Origin: CAXRDE01 sp964229355
GTDB taxonomy: Bacteria > Cyanobacteriota > Sericytochromatia > UBA7694
Assembly (NCBI GenBank): GCA_964229355.1
Contig: CAXRDE010000023.1
Coordinates: 248,001-312,000 of the forward strand
Length of the DNA: 64,000 nt
Direction of reading: 5' to 3'
This document shows positions 1 through 7,399 of the stretch, in pieces (position 1 is the first letter of the stretch; every line of letters starts with the position of its first letter). Under the pieces are notes generated by a model, which did not search any database, was not told where the DNA came from, and was given only the letters and a program-made list of their open reading frames with translations. A program made the position numbers and the translations under genes.

Positions 1-2
1 AC

Positions 3-2705
3 TTAAAAACCCTCTGGGAGACCCATGAATACCAGCATTGCTTTGAAGAGCTGGAGCGCTTGCGGCAACAGCACGAAGCCCTCGAAAATTTTCCAGCCCT
101 GTGGATTTTAAGGGCTGTTATTGCCCAACAGTTTCAAGCCATAGATACGGCCTTTGAATGCTTTAATATGGTAGAAACCCTGACAGAGCGAGGGCATTTT
201 CCCTTAAAGCATTTCTTTTTAGAACGGGCTGATATCACCTGGAAACCCCTTTTAGGCATCGCAGAGCTGGCCCTCAAAGAAGGTCTTTACCCCAAAGCCG
301 CACAAGCCTTCAAGCAGGCTGCCACATACCTGCCTGAACACGACTATGTGCTGAGCGGCTGGCTACAGAGTGCCTTTTTAACCCGCCGTTATAACGAAGT
401 CATGCAGATCCTGGCAAAAGACACGCCTTTGCGGGGCATTTCAGATCTGGCCCGTGAAAGTCTCGAAGCCATGCATCAGATTAAAGAAGCGCCGCAGCAA
501 GAAAACACCTGGAAAAAGCTCGCTGATCTTGTGGAAAAAGAGCATACGGATCCCTTTGTGCTTTCCATTTGGATTGAGGTGGCGGTTTTGTGCCTGCAGC
601 ACCAGCACGTGGCACTGGCCCGCCAATTTTTGTTTCACATTCTGAAGTATCAGCCCCAGGAAGTCATGCTCTGGCACAATCTGGCCTATACGTACTTCGC
701 AGAGCAAGACTATGCCCATGCCGAAAAATACTACCGCCAGGCCTTAAGTGTGGCCCCTCATTACCCCAACAGTCAATTTGACCTGGCCAAAACCCTGGTG
801 ATGCAACAGCAGCATGCAGAGGCGATTCAGGTCTTACGCCAACTGCTCAAAGAACACCCCCGCTTTCAAGAGGCCCGCAAAGCCCTGCAAGAGCTTGAGG
901 CCCTTGAAGCTTTTGAAGCCCAGGCCTTTTTGCCCGATCATCAAGGGCAATCCAAAGGCCTGAGTCTGGAAGACGCCCCCTTTGTCTTCGCCTTTCCGGG
1001 CTTACCCACCTGGCACCATGGCGTTGATCTCTTACTGAAAGCCTATTACGAAGAATTTAGTCCAGCAGACCGGGTGGTCCTCGCAATCCCGTTGACAGAG
1101 GAACAGTCCACAGACACCCTCAATGCGGCACGAGAATGGGCTCTGAGCCATCTTGAAGAAGATTTTTTACCGCCCGTGGTTTTGCTAACAGAAGCTTTGC
1201 CTTTGATTCCCGATCTCGCCTGTTGGGTGTTTCCCTGGCGGGTTTCTCCATCCGCTGCCTTTATAACCGCTTTAGAAAAACAAAAATACGCCTGTATCAC
1301 CCCCCAGCCCCTGGGAGATTTAAAGACCTTTGGAGAGGTGGATCCCGCCACCCATCAGGCCTGGCAGTCCGTCAGCGTTGAAGAACTCAAACAACAATTG
1401 CGCTTACACCTGACCCAGGCGCGGGCACAACAGGGATCACGTACAGAGCCCATCACCCAAATGGCTTCTACCCATGACTTCTTATCTCTGGCTTCAACAA
1501 CTTCCCCTTTAAATACCCTCCCAACAGGCGAGTCACCTGCCGCTGAAAGCCCACAACACCTTGAGGACCTGCTTGCACAAACCCCCTCCCTCGGGGTTTG
1601 CATGATCGTTAAGGACGAGGCGCAGGTCCTTCAAAAAGCCCTGGATAGCGTGCGCCAGGAAGCCCAGGAAATCATTGTGATAGACACAGGATCTACCGAT
1701 GGCACCCTGGAGATACTCGCCCAATACGCTGAGGTAAAAGTACACCCCTTCACGTGGTGCGATGACTTTGCGGCCGCCCGCAACGCTGCTTTTGAAAAAG
1801 CCAGCACCGATTGGGTATTATTTCTCGATGCCGATGAGTACGTAGAACCCGGCTTTATTTCGCGTCTGCGTCTGACCTTAAACCAGCATACTGCTGACGC
1901 TTATTGCTTTAGGGTCGTGGCCGTGCTCCCCGACGGTCGTATTGACCCCCAACACTCCCTGGGCGGGGTGCCCCGCTTGTTTCCCAACCAACCGGAGTAC
2001 CGTTTTGAAGGGCGTATTCACGAAGTGGTTTACCACCAACAGAAAGCGGCGCTTCAATACATTTACCCCAAGGATCTACCCATTTACCACACAGGTTACC
2101 GCCCCGAAGTCATTGCCGCCAAAAACAAGCAGCAACGCGACCGGGCCTTAATGGAACAGGCCATTCAAGAGAAGCCCACCGCCCGCAGCAGCAAACGCCT
2201 ATACGGCATCTTAGCCAAAGACTTCTGGAACACTAACGAAAAAGACAAAGCCTTTCATTATCTCGCACAGGGGCTTGAACAAAGTCATGATGACACCCGT
2301 GTCCAGGAACAATTGTTTTATCAGCAGCAGCAGTGGCGTCTGGCGGAAGGTCAGATTGAGACGGTACTGAATACGCTTGAGTCTCACAATAACACAAGCT
2401 CGCGCTTTCTTTTGCTCTGGGGACAGGTGCTGGCTCACCAACACCACTGGCGCGAAGCCTATGACAAACTCAAAGCAGCACTACACCAGTGGGATCATGA
2501 GCGAAGCCAGCCCGACCCGCTGGACCTGCGTCCTGCCCTTGAAGACCTTTTGAGCCTCTTGATTGACGTATGCCAGGCCCTTGAAAAGCCCGAGGAAAGC
2601 TTCACCTATTTAAGCCGCTATCTGAAACAGGTAGAAACACCTGAAGCCAAATTTTGGAAACGCTACCAACAATTGCGACAACAGATGGCTCCCTTGCAAT
2701 TTTAA
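3..2705 (+). CDS. TPR-repeat glycosyltransferase, family 2 (5' end outside window)
   Basis: The frame is open to the window edge, so the protein starts upstream; the first in-window start codon (TTG at 60) is probably not the true start. Counting from the codon at 3, residues 1-310 are helical TPR-like repeats. Residues about 320-480 vaguely recall half of a GT-B fold (FAFPGLPTWHHGVDLLLKAY). Residues about 528-720 form a GT2 domain, with VCMIVKDEAQ, IDTGSTDGT and the metal-binding FLDADEY. More TPR-like helices close the C-terminus. GT2 enzymes move sugars from nucleotide-sugars to glycans, lipids or proteins; the TPR-GT2 arrangement resembles enzymes that glycosylate peptides or surface proteins. 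The substrate is unknown. Downstream is a small acidic protein 42 bp away. Confidence 0.85.
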   Translation, partial: LKTLWETHEYQHCFEELERLRQQHEALENFPALWILRAVIAQQFQAIDTAFECFNMVETLTERGHFPLKHFFLERADITWKPLLGIAELALKEGLYPKAAQAFKQAATYLPEHDYVLSGWLQSAFLTRRYNEVMQILAKDTPLRGISDLARESLEAMHQIKEAPQQENTWKKLADLVEKEHTDPFVLSIWIEVAVLCLQHQHVALARQFLFHILKYQPQEVMLWHNLAYTYFAEQDYAHAEKYYRQALSVAPHYPNSQFDLAKTLVMQQQHAEAIQVLRQLLKEHPRFQEARKALQELEALEAFEAQAFLPDHQGQSKGLSLEDAPFVFAFPGLPTWHHGVDLLLKAYYEEFSPADRVVLAIPLTEEQSTDTLNAAREWALSHLEEDFLPPVVLLTEALPLIPDLACWVFPWRVSPSAAFITALEKQKYACITPQPLGDLKTFGEVDPATHQAWQSVSVEELKQQLRLHLTQARAQQGSRTEPITQMASTHDFLSLASTTSPLNTLPTGESPAAESPQHLEDLLAQTPSLGVCMIVKDEAQVLQKALDSVRQEAQEIIVIDTGSTDGTLEILAQYAEVKVHPFTWCDDFAAARNAAFEKASTDWVLFLDADEYVEPGFISRLRLTLNQHTADAYCFRVVAVLPDGRIDPQHSLGGVPRLFPNQPEYRFEGRIHEVVYHQQKAALQYIYPKDLPIYHTGYRPEVIAAKNKQQRDRALMEQAIQEKPTARSSKRLYGILAKDFWNTNEKDKAFHYLAQGLEQSHDDTRVQEQLFYQQQQWRLAEGQIETVLNTLESHNNTSSRFLLLWGQVLAHQHHWREAYDKLKAALHQWDHERSQPDPLDLRPALEDLLSLLIDVCQALEKPEESFTYLSRYLKQVETPEAKFWKRYQQLRQQMAPLQF

Positions 2706-2747
2706 GCGCCGCCTTTTAAAATAAAGGACATAAGGAGCGCACGCACC

Positions 2748-3263
2748 ATGATGATTCGTCCTACCACGCCCGGAATGAATACGGCCCCATTACAGGGTCC
2801 CCAACGCACGGAAGCCAAAGCCCCGCCCCCCAAAACCGAGGCTCCTGCTGCCAAAGAGCAAACGGAAGTTATTGCCCGAGACGAAGACAAGACCCAAAAA
2901 TTTGGGGAACGGGATATGGACGTTAACGCCTTCCCCTTCGATATGGAGGCCGTGGAAGAAACCGAAGAGCCCGCAGACATTGAAGAGGTGGAATCCCTCG
3001 AAGAGGCCGGTGAAACCGAAGAAGCGGAAGAGCTAGAAGAAACCGAAGAAGCGGAAGAGCCCGAAGAAGCCGATGAGATCGAAAGCGATAATGAGGTTTC
3101 CGAAGAGGAAGAAGAAGGTGGCGTTGGAGACTTTGACGAAGAAGAAGGCGGGGTTGAGTTTGAACAAGCCCAAATCAACGTGCAGGCCCTTCTGGACTTG
3201 ATCCCTGAGATGCGTGACTTGCCACGATTCCGCCTGGAAGAAACCTGGGCGCTCTACCAATAA
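2748..3263 (+). CDS. Glu-rich acidic hypothetical protein
   Basis: A 171-residue protein I do not recognise. The start is supported by AAGGAG at 2732-2737, ten bases before the ATG. Residues 1-50 are rich in Pro, Ala, Thr and Lys; residues about 60-140 are an extreme Glu-rich tract of repeated EETEEAEE-like units. The last 30 residues look ordered and contain Leu/Ile/Arg (LLDLIPEMRDLPRFRLEETW), so they may be the functional or conserved part. There is no signal peptide or membrane segment. It follows the TPR-glycosyltransferase by 42 bp and ends 4 bp before a convergent gene. It may be a disordered linker or charge-based partner; no function is assigned. Confidence 0.7.
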   Translation: MMIRPTTPGMNTAPLQGPQRTEAKAPPPKTEAPAAKEQTEVIARDEDKTQKFGERDMDVNAFPFDMEAVEETEEPADIEEVESLEEAGETEEAEELEETEEAEEPEEADEIESDNEVSEEEEEGGVGDFDEEEGGVEFEQAQINVQALLDLIPEMRDLPRFRLEETWALYQ

Positions 3264-3267
3264 ACGC

Positions 3268-4053
3268 TTAAGAAGAGGCCGATTCATAGGCCCGCAAACC
3301 GCGTCGCCAAAGCCAGGCGATCAAAACCCATGAGAGGCCCAGGGCCACCGCAAAATGTAGCAAACGGTATCCCTGGCCTACGGGATCCATCAAAAAATGC
3401 ACCGGCGCGCTCCCAATTAAAAGCACGGGCAGGGCAAAGCCAAAGAGATAACGAGCGGTGCCCTGATAAACCACATCAGGCCAGCGCGAGACCTGCTGCA
3501 GCTGCATGCGTAAAAAGTTTACCCCCATCGACTCCACCGTATAAAACATGGACATGCTGAGCAAAATTTCAATCGAAGTCATCAGCGTCAATCCCGCCAG
3601 GACCAACAGGGGCAAAACCAGCCATTGCCACCATACCAGACCGATCTGTTGACCAAAGTACACCAAATAAGCCCAGGGAAAAAAACCATTGAGCAAGGTG
3701 CCCGGCCGGATGGTGCGAAAAAACACCACAAACAGACTATTGGCAGGCTTTAACAAAATATAATCCAGTTGACCCATACGAAGATCATAAGAAAAATTCC
3801 AGAAGTTCTCGCTAATAAAAGTCATATGCAGATGTTGAACCGCCAACATAAAAGCCATAAAGAACATGAAGTCTGCACGATTCCAGGGACCGATAGTATC
3901 CAAATGCAAGAATAAAAACTCCACCGTTCCCATCACGCTCACATAAAAGAGCAGATCCATAATTACCAAAAGCACAAAGTGCAGACGATAACTCATGGCC
4001 TCTGCAAAACAGTTTTTCACAAATTCGGTGTAAATCTGCCAATGATGTTTCAT
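3268..4053 (-). CDS. ABC-2 type exporter permease (DUF990/PF06182-like), second subunit
   Basis: A 261-residue membrane protein with about six hydrophobic segments. The ATG at 4051-4053 overlaps the TGA of the upstream permease as ATGA, which decides the start; a longer reading would run into that gene. The family (ABC-2 proteins of the DUF990 type) usually occurs as two related permeases with one ATPase, as seen here. The stretch MGQLDYILLKPANSLFVVFFR matches the amphipathic cytosolic part typical of the family. It probably pairs with the 4050-4862 product to form the channel of an inner-membrane exporter energised by the 4859-5887 ATPase. The substrate is unknown. Confidence 0.85.
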   Translation of the reverse strand: MKHHWQIYTEFVKNCFAEAMSYRLHFVLLVIMDLLFYVSVMGTVEFLFLHLDTIGPWNRADFMFFMAFMLAVQHLHMTFISENFWNFSYDLRMGQLDYILLKPANSLFVVFFRTIRPGTLLNGFFPWAYLVYFGQQIGLVWWQWLVLPLLVLAGLTLMTSIEILLSMSMFYTVESMGVNFLRMQLQQVSRWPDVVYQGTARYLFGFALPVLLIGSAPVHFLMDPVGQGYRLLHFAVALGLSWVLIAWLWRRGLRAYESASS

Positions 4054-4862
4054 ATGCCGGCCGCCGTGTAATTGCCAATGCCCTTTTGCCACAGTAAACG
4101 GCCCACCCAAAGCAAGACCAGCGTCCAAAAGCCCAGCATGCCATACGCCGTGAGCAAACTGCCGTCGTAAGCACCCATGAACAACTTCACCGGTACATGG
4201 GTTAAGTAGGGAAAGGGCAAAAATGACAAGACCCGTTGTAAAGCCTCAGGAAAAATTTCCAGGGGTAGCAAAGCCCCCGAGAAAAATTGACTGATGGTTA
4301 CCATCATCACCCGAATCACCCAGGTTTCCTCAAGCCAAAAAGCCATAATCCCAATGATATAACTCATTTGAAACCAGAAAAAGCCCACACACAAGGTATA
4401 GAGAAAACCCGAAAAAATAGCAAGGGCTGCCCCGGGTGAGTCCAGGGGCACCCAGCCCTGAATAACGACCGCAATAAGGGTCAACACCGAAACCAGGACT
4501 TGAATCCCTTGAAAAGCCAAAAAATTGCCCGCGTGAAAGCGCCAAAAGCTAAAGGGGTAAATTAAGTAGGCTGAAATACGCCCCAAACGAATATCTTCAG
4601 CCAAATTTCGACCATTATATCCCTGTCCCAGAAAGCCAATGATCATTACCCACACCTGATAGGTCAGCATGGTGGGGAAATCATAACCCTGAAGCGTGGT
4701 AATGCCTTCAAGGGTGTAAATGGATTTCCAGAGATTATAGCGAATGAAAAAAAACACCACCACCGGGCCAATAATCAGCAGTAAGAAATTCAATTTATAA
4801 GCCAAATACTGGGTCCAGCTGACCCGAAAGGTGGCCCACCACTTGCCCAGTTCGGCCCTCAT
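4050..4862 (-). CDS. ABC-2 type exporter permease (DUF990/PF06182-like), first subunit
   Basis: A 270-residue polytopic membrane protein. The first hydrophobic helix (residues about 22-42, LNFLLLIIGPVVVFFFIRYN) is followed by several more. The segment GRISAYLIYPFSFWRFHAGN is the family-typical counterpart of LDYILLKPANS in its partner. The ATG overlaps the TGA of the ATPase gene upstream (4859-4862, ATGA), and its own stop overlaps the next ATG (4050-4053). All three exporter genes are therefore translationally coupled, implying fixed stoichiometry. It acts in the inner membrane; cargo is not predictable from sequence. Confidence 0.85.
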   Translation of the reverse strand: MRAELGKWWATFRVSWTQYLAYKLNFLLLIIGPVVVFFFIRYNLWKSIYTLEGITTLQGYDFPTMLTYQVWVMIIGFLGQGYNGRNLAEDIRLGRISAYLIYPFSFWRFHAGNFLAFQGIQVLVSVLTLIAVVIQGWVPLDSPGAALAIFSGFLYTLCVGFFWFQMSYIIGIMAFWLEETWVIRVMMVTISQFFSGALLPLEIFPEALQRVLSFLPFPYLTHVPVKLFMGAYDGSLLTAYGMLGFWTLVLLWVGRLLWQKGIGNYTAAGI

Positions 4863-5887
4863 GGGTTCATCAACTCAGGGTTGCTCAATAGCTCGTTCAT
4901 GACCCGTTCAATGGGCAGTTTTTCGGTACTAAAACCACTGACAGGATAATGCTGCAGCAAAAAAATTGCCTGGTCTCTTAGGCTGGCTTCAGGCATACGT
5001 AACTCCACCTGATTGCGCCTGGCGTTCCATACTGGATTTAAAGCCTGCCAAAAGTTGCTGTGGACCATCTCCTCTTGCGAAGATACCGAGCGTTCAAAGT
5101 CAACGCTTACGAATTTTTGTTGTCCCAGAATTTGCTCAAAGGCCTGAATGCCGTCGTCAAAACGTTTTTTGCCCCCCAAAATGAGCACAATGCGTTCACA
5201 CAACGCCGCCACATCGGCCATATAATGAGAGGTTAAAATGACCGTGGTCTGATGTTCCCGCTGCCAGCGTAAAATAAACTCGCGGATGGCTTTCTGAGCC
5301 ACCACATCTAAACCAATGGTGGGCTCATCCAAAAAAAGCACTTCGGGCTGATGCATCAAACTGGCCATCAATTCCATTTTCATGCGTTCTCCCAGCGACA
5401 GCTTGCGCACATGCACCTGAAGCAGGCGCTTAACGTCTAAGAGTTCCGCCAGCGCATACAGACGTTCTTGAAAAACGCCATCTTCTACTTCGTAGTACTT
5501 TTGTAAGAGCAAAAATGAATCCATGGCCGGAATATCCCACCAAAGTTGGGACTTTTGCCCCATGACCAGGGCGATTTTTCGACGAAAGAGCATATGGCGT
5601 TCATGAGGCGTATACCCCGCAATGCGCAAAGTGCCTCGCGAGGGTACAATAATACCGGTGAACATTTTCATGAGGGTGGTTTTACCGGCACCATTGGGGC
5701 CCAATAAACCAACAATTTCACCTTTATGAATGCGTAAGTCAAAGGCGTCTACAGCGGCTTTACGCTCATGCTGACGCTGAAAAAAAGCCTGCAGCGAGCC
5801 TTTGAAGCCTGGCGCCTTATGATAAATTAAAAAATCTTTGCCGAGCCCCTGGCTCTCGATCATCAACGGTAAATCAGAATGTGACAT
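4859..5887 (-). CDS. ABC-2 exporter ATP-binding protein
   Basis: A 342-residue nucleotide-binding subunit for the two permeases that follow. Visible motifs: Walker A GLLGPNGAGKTT, Q-loop MGQKSQLWW, signature LSLGERMKMEL (LSLGE in place of LSGGQ, common in this subfamily), Walker B VLFLDEPTIGLD and H-loop LTSHYMADV. About 70 C-terminal residues form an accessory domain. I chose the ATG at 5885-5887: the longer frame would overlap the phosphatase gene by 56 bp, and this ATG lies 6 bp after a perfect extended -10 box. There is no Shine-Dalgarno sequence, so the message may be leaderless. LWWDIP after the Q-loop is typical of DUF990-associated ATPases. Confidence 0.9.
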   Translation of the reverse strand: MSHSDLPLMIESQGLGKDFLIYHKAPGFKGSLQAFFQRQHERKAAVDAFDLRIHKGEIVGLLGPNGAGKTTLMKMFTGIIVPSRGTLRIAGYTPHERHMLFRRKIALVMGQKSQLWWDIPAMDSFLLLQKYYEVEDGVFQERLYALAELLDVKRLLQVHVRKLSLGERMKMELMASLMHQPEVLFLDEPTIGLDVVAQKAIREFILRWQREHQTTVILTSHYMADVAALCERIVLILGGKKRFDDGIQAFEQILGQQKFVSVDFERSVSSQEEMVHSNFWQALNPVWNARRNQVELRMPEASLRDQAIFLLQHYPVSGFSTEKLPIERVMNELLSNPELMNP

Positions 5888-5893
5888 GGGCGA

Positions 5894-5902
5894 ATTATAG
5901 CA
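5894..5902 (-). promoter_or_regulatory. Extended -10 promoter of the ABC-2 exporter operon
   Basis: On the minus strand this reads TGCTATAAT, a perfect extended -10. The expected transcription start, about 7 bases downstream, falls on the A of the ATG at 5887. No convincing -35 box lies 16-18 bp upstream. The element overlaps the end of the metallophosphatase gene, so the exporter operon probably has its own promoter and a leaderless transcript. Confidence 0.55.
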
Positions 5903-5903
5903 C

Positions 5904-6578
5904 TCAGAAGCAATAAATCTGTTGATAAACCTGCGCCGCGGAGACCTGAAATAACTCATCGGTTTCTATGAGATAGCCCGTCAGCTTTTTACCATAGACA
6001 CACCCCGTGTCCAGACCAATAATATATGGACGATCGTGCTTGCGCGTATACACCAATCCACCCCGGGCGTCATGGCCAAAGATAACGCCTTTTTCTCCGG
6101 TATAAAGTTCGTGCCAGTGGGGAGCACTCAATTTGCCAATGGGCCAGTGGCGCATCAGCAAGGCCATTTCTTCGGTGGTATCCGCCAGAGAACCATTGGG
6201 ATTTAAACCCGCGTGCACAATAATAAAGCCCTGTTCTTCGCGGTGCAAAGGAAGCGCTCGCAGCCAATCTTCCCAACCGGGTGCTTTTTGCGCCATGATA
6301 TCGAGCACTTTGCGGTGCTTGGGCTTGGGGCGCACCTCCCCATCGAGAATTTTCAAAAGCCAGGCATCGTGATTGCCCATGACCGCCTGAATATCGTACG
6401 TTTGGATCAGCTCCCAAACCCCTGCCGGGTCAGGGCCTTTGGTAAATAAATCTCCCACAAGTATAATGCGTGTCGGTTGCATATTGCGAATCAGACGGGC
6501 CAATTCACGGGCGCAGCCATGGACGTCCCCAATGACGGCGGTTCGTTGTTGTGTTTCTGCATTCATATTCTGTATCAT
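5904..6578 (-). CDS. Metallophosphoesterase (ApaH/PrpE-like serine/threonine phosphatase superfamily)
   Basis: A 224-residue calcineurin-like phosphoesterase. The metal-binding motifs appear in order: GDVHG (residues about 17-21), GDLFTKGPDP, GNHDAW, then VHAG and GHDA near the C-terminal half. GDxxxKGPD resembles bacterial PP2A-like phosphatases and ApaH/PrpE diadenosine polyphosphatases; size and order do not separate these. The ATG overlaps the TGA of hemD (6575-6578, ATGA), so it is co-translated from the PEP-enzyme/hemD operon. It probably acts in the cytoplasm on dinucleotide polyphosphates or phosphoproteins. Confidence 0.85.
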   Translation of the reverse strand: MIQNMNAETQQRTAVIGDVHGCARELARLIRNMQPTRIILVGDLFTKGPDPAGVWELIQTYDIQAVMGNHDAWLLKILDGEVRPKPKHRKVLDIMAQKAPGWEDWLRALPLHREEQGFIIVHAGLNPNGSLADTTEEMALLMRHWPIGKLSAPHWHELYTGEKGVIFGHDARGGLVYTRKHDRPYIIGLDTGCVYGKKLTGYLIETDELFQVSAAQVYQQIYCF

Positions 6579-7399
6579 ACCTGATGTTGGGGTTCATAAG
6601 CGCAGAGATGCGTCACAAGCGCGTCAAGGGTGTGAGGATTCGCTTCACAGCTGACGGCGCCCAGATGTGCACGAATGGCCGCTGAGGTCACAGGTCCAAT
6701 GCTGTGATACTGCGTTTGTTTTGCAAGTTCTTGTTGTAGCAAGGGTGTCAAACAATCTGCAAAATGCTGCACACTCGAAGGACTTGTAAAAATAATCCCT
6801 GAGGGCAGAGAAGGCTGTAAGAGCTGTTCAAGGGCCTGGGTATTGCAGCTGGCAGGCTTAACGGTCTCGTATACCCGATGGGTAGATACCGCATAACCCG
6901 CTTGCTGAAGCATCTGTTGCAAGGTGTGCCGCCCCGCTTTCGCCTGCCAAACCTGAACGGTGTCTCCGGGATTTAAACGTGCCTTAAGCCCTTCCGCTAG
7001 CGCCTCTGCGTGATGTGTGGCGGGAATCCACTGGGTTGACACTCCATAATGGGCCAGACGAGATGCCGTTTGCGGCCCCACGCAGGCAATAGGGAAGGAA
7101 CGTTCAGGAGCACACAATGCCGTTTGCTCAGCAACGCTCAACTGTTGCCAAAGGGCGTCGACTCCATTGGCGCTGTTAAACACCCACCACTGTGCAGGCA
7201 AACGCTCCTTTAACGAAGCCGTTACCAGGGCTTGCCCTTCGGCAGACAGGGGTAAAAAGCGTATTTCGAGGGTCGGAAACACCAGGACCTGGGCCCCGGA
7301 ATCAGACAATTGTTGCGCGAGACGTTTCACCTGATGCAAGGCACGGGTCAGCAAATAGGTTTTGCCGGCCAAAGGCAAGGCAGAGGGGGGGTTATTCAC
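6575..7399 (-). CDS. hemD: Uroporphyrinogen-III synthase
   Basis: Cyclises and inverts ring D of hydroxymethylbilane in tetrapyrrole synthesis. Family features: GKTYLLTRA near the start, WWVFNSANGVDAL, FPIACVGPQTASRL, GIIFTSPSSVQHF and YHSIGPVTSAAIR, giving the duplicated alternating alpha/beta layout. I chose the GTG at 7397-7399 (274 residues), which overlaps the stop of the upstream PEP-enzyme gene by 8 bp; a longer reading to 7480 would overlap by 89 bp without added conserved sequence. It sits in an operon with a PEP-utilising enzyme and a phosphatase rather than beside hemC. HemD sequences diverge strongly, but the paired GP(Q/V)T motifs make the assignment fairly safe. Confidence 0.85.
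   Translation of the reverse strand: MNNPPSALPLAGKTYLLTRALHQVKRLAQQLSDSGAQVLVFPTLEIRFLPLSAEGQALVTASLKERLPAQWWVFNSANGVDALWQQLSVAEQTALCAPERSFPIACVGPQTASRLAHYGVSTQWIPATHHAEALAEGLKARLNPGDTVQVWQAKAGRHTLQQMLQQAGYAVSTHRVYETVKPASCNTQALEQLLQPSLPSGIIFTSPSSVQHFADCLTPLLQQELAKQTQYHSIGPVTSAAIRAHLGAVSCEANPHTLDALVTHLCAYEPQHQV

Noticed and set aside
2702..3178. A Ser-rich 158-residue open frame opposite the Glu-rich gene
   Set aside because: It is the antisense shadow of GAA/GAG codons (TTC/CTC read as Ser-rich). The plus-strand gene has a ribosome site.
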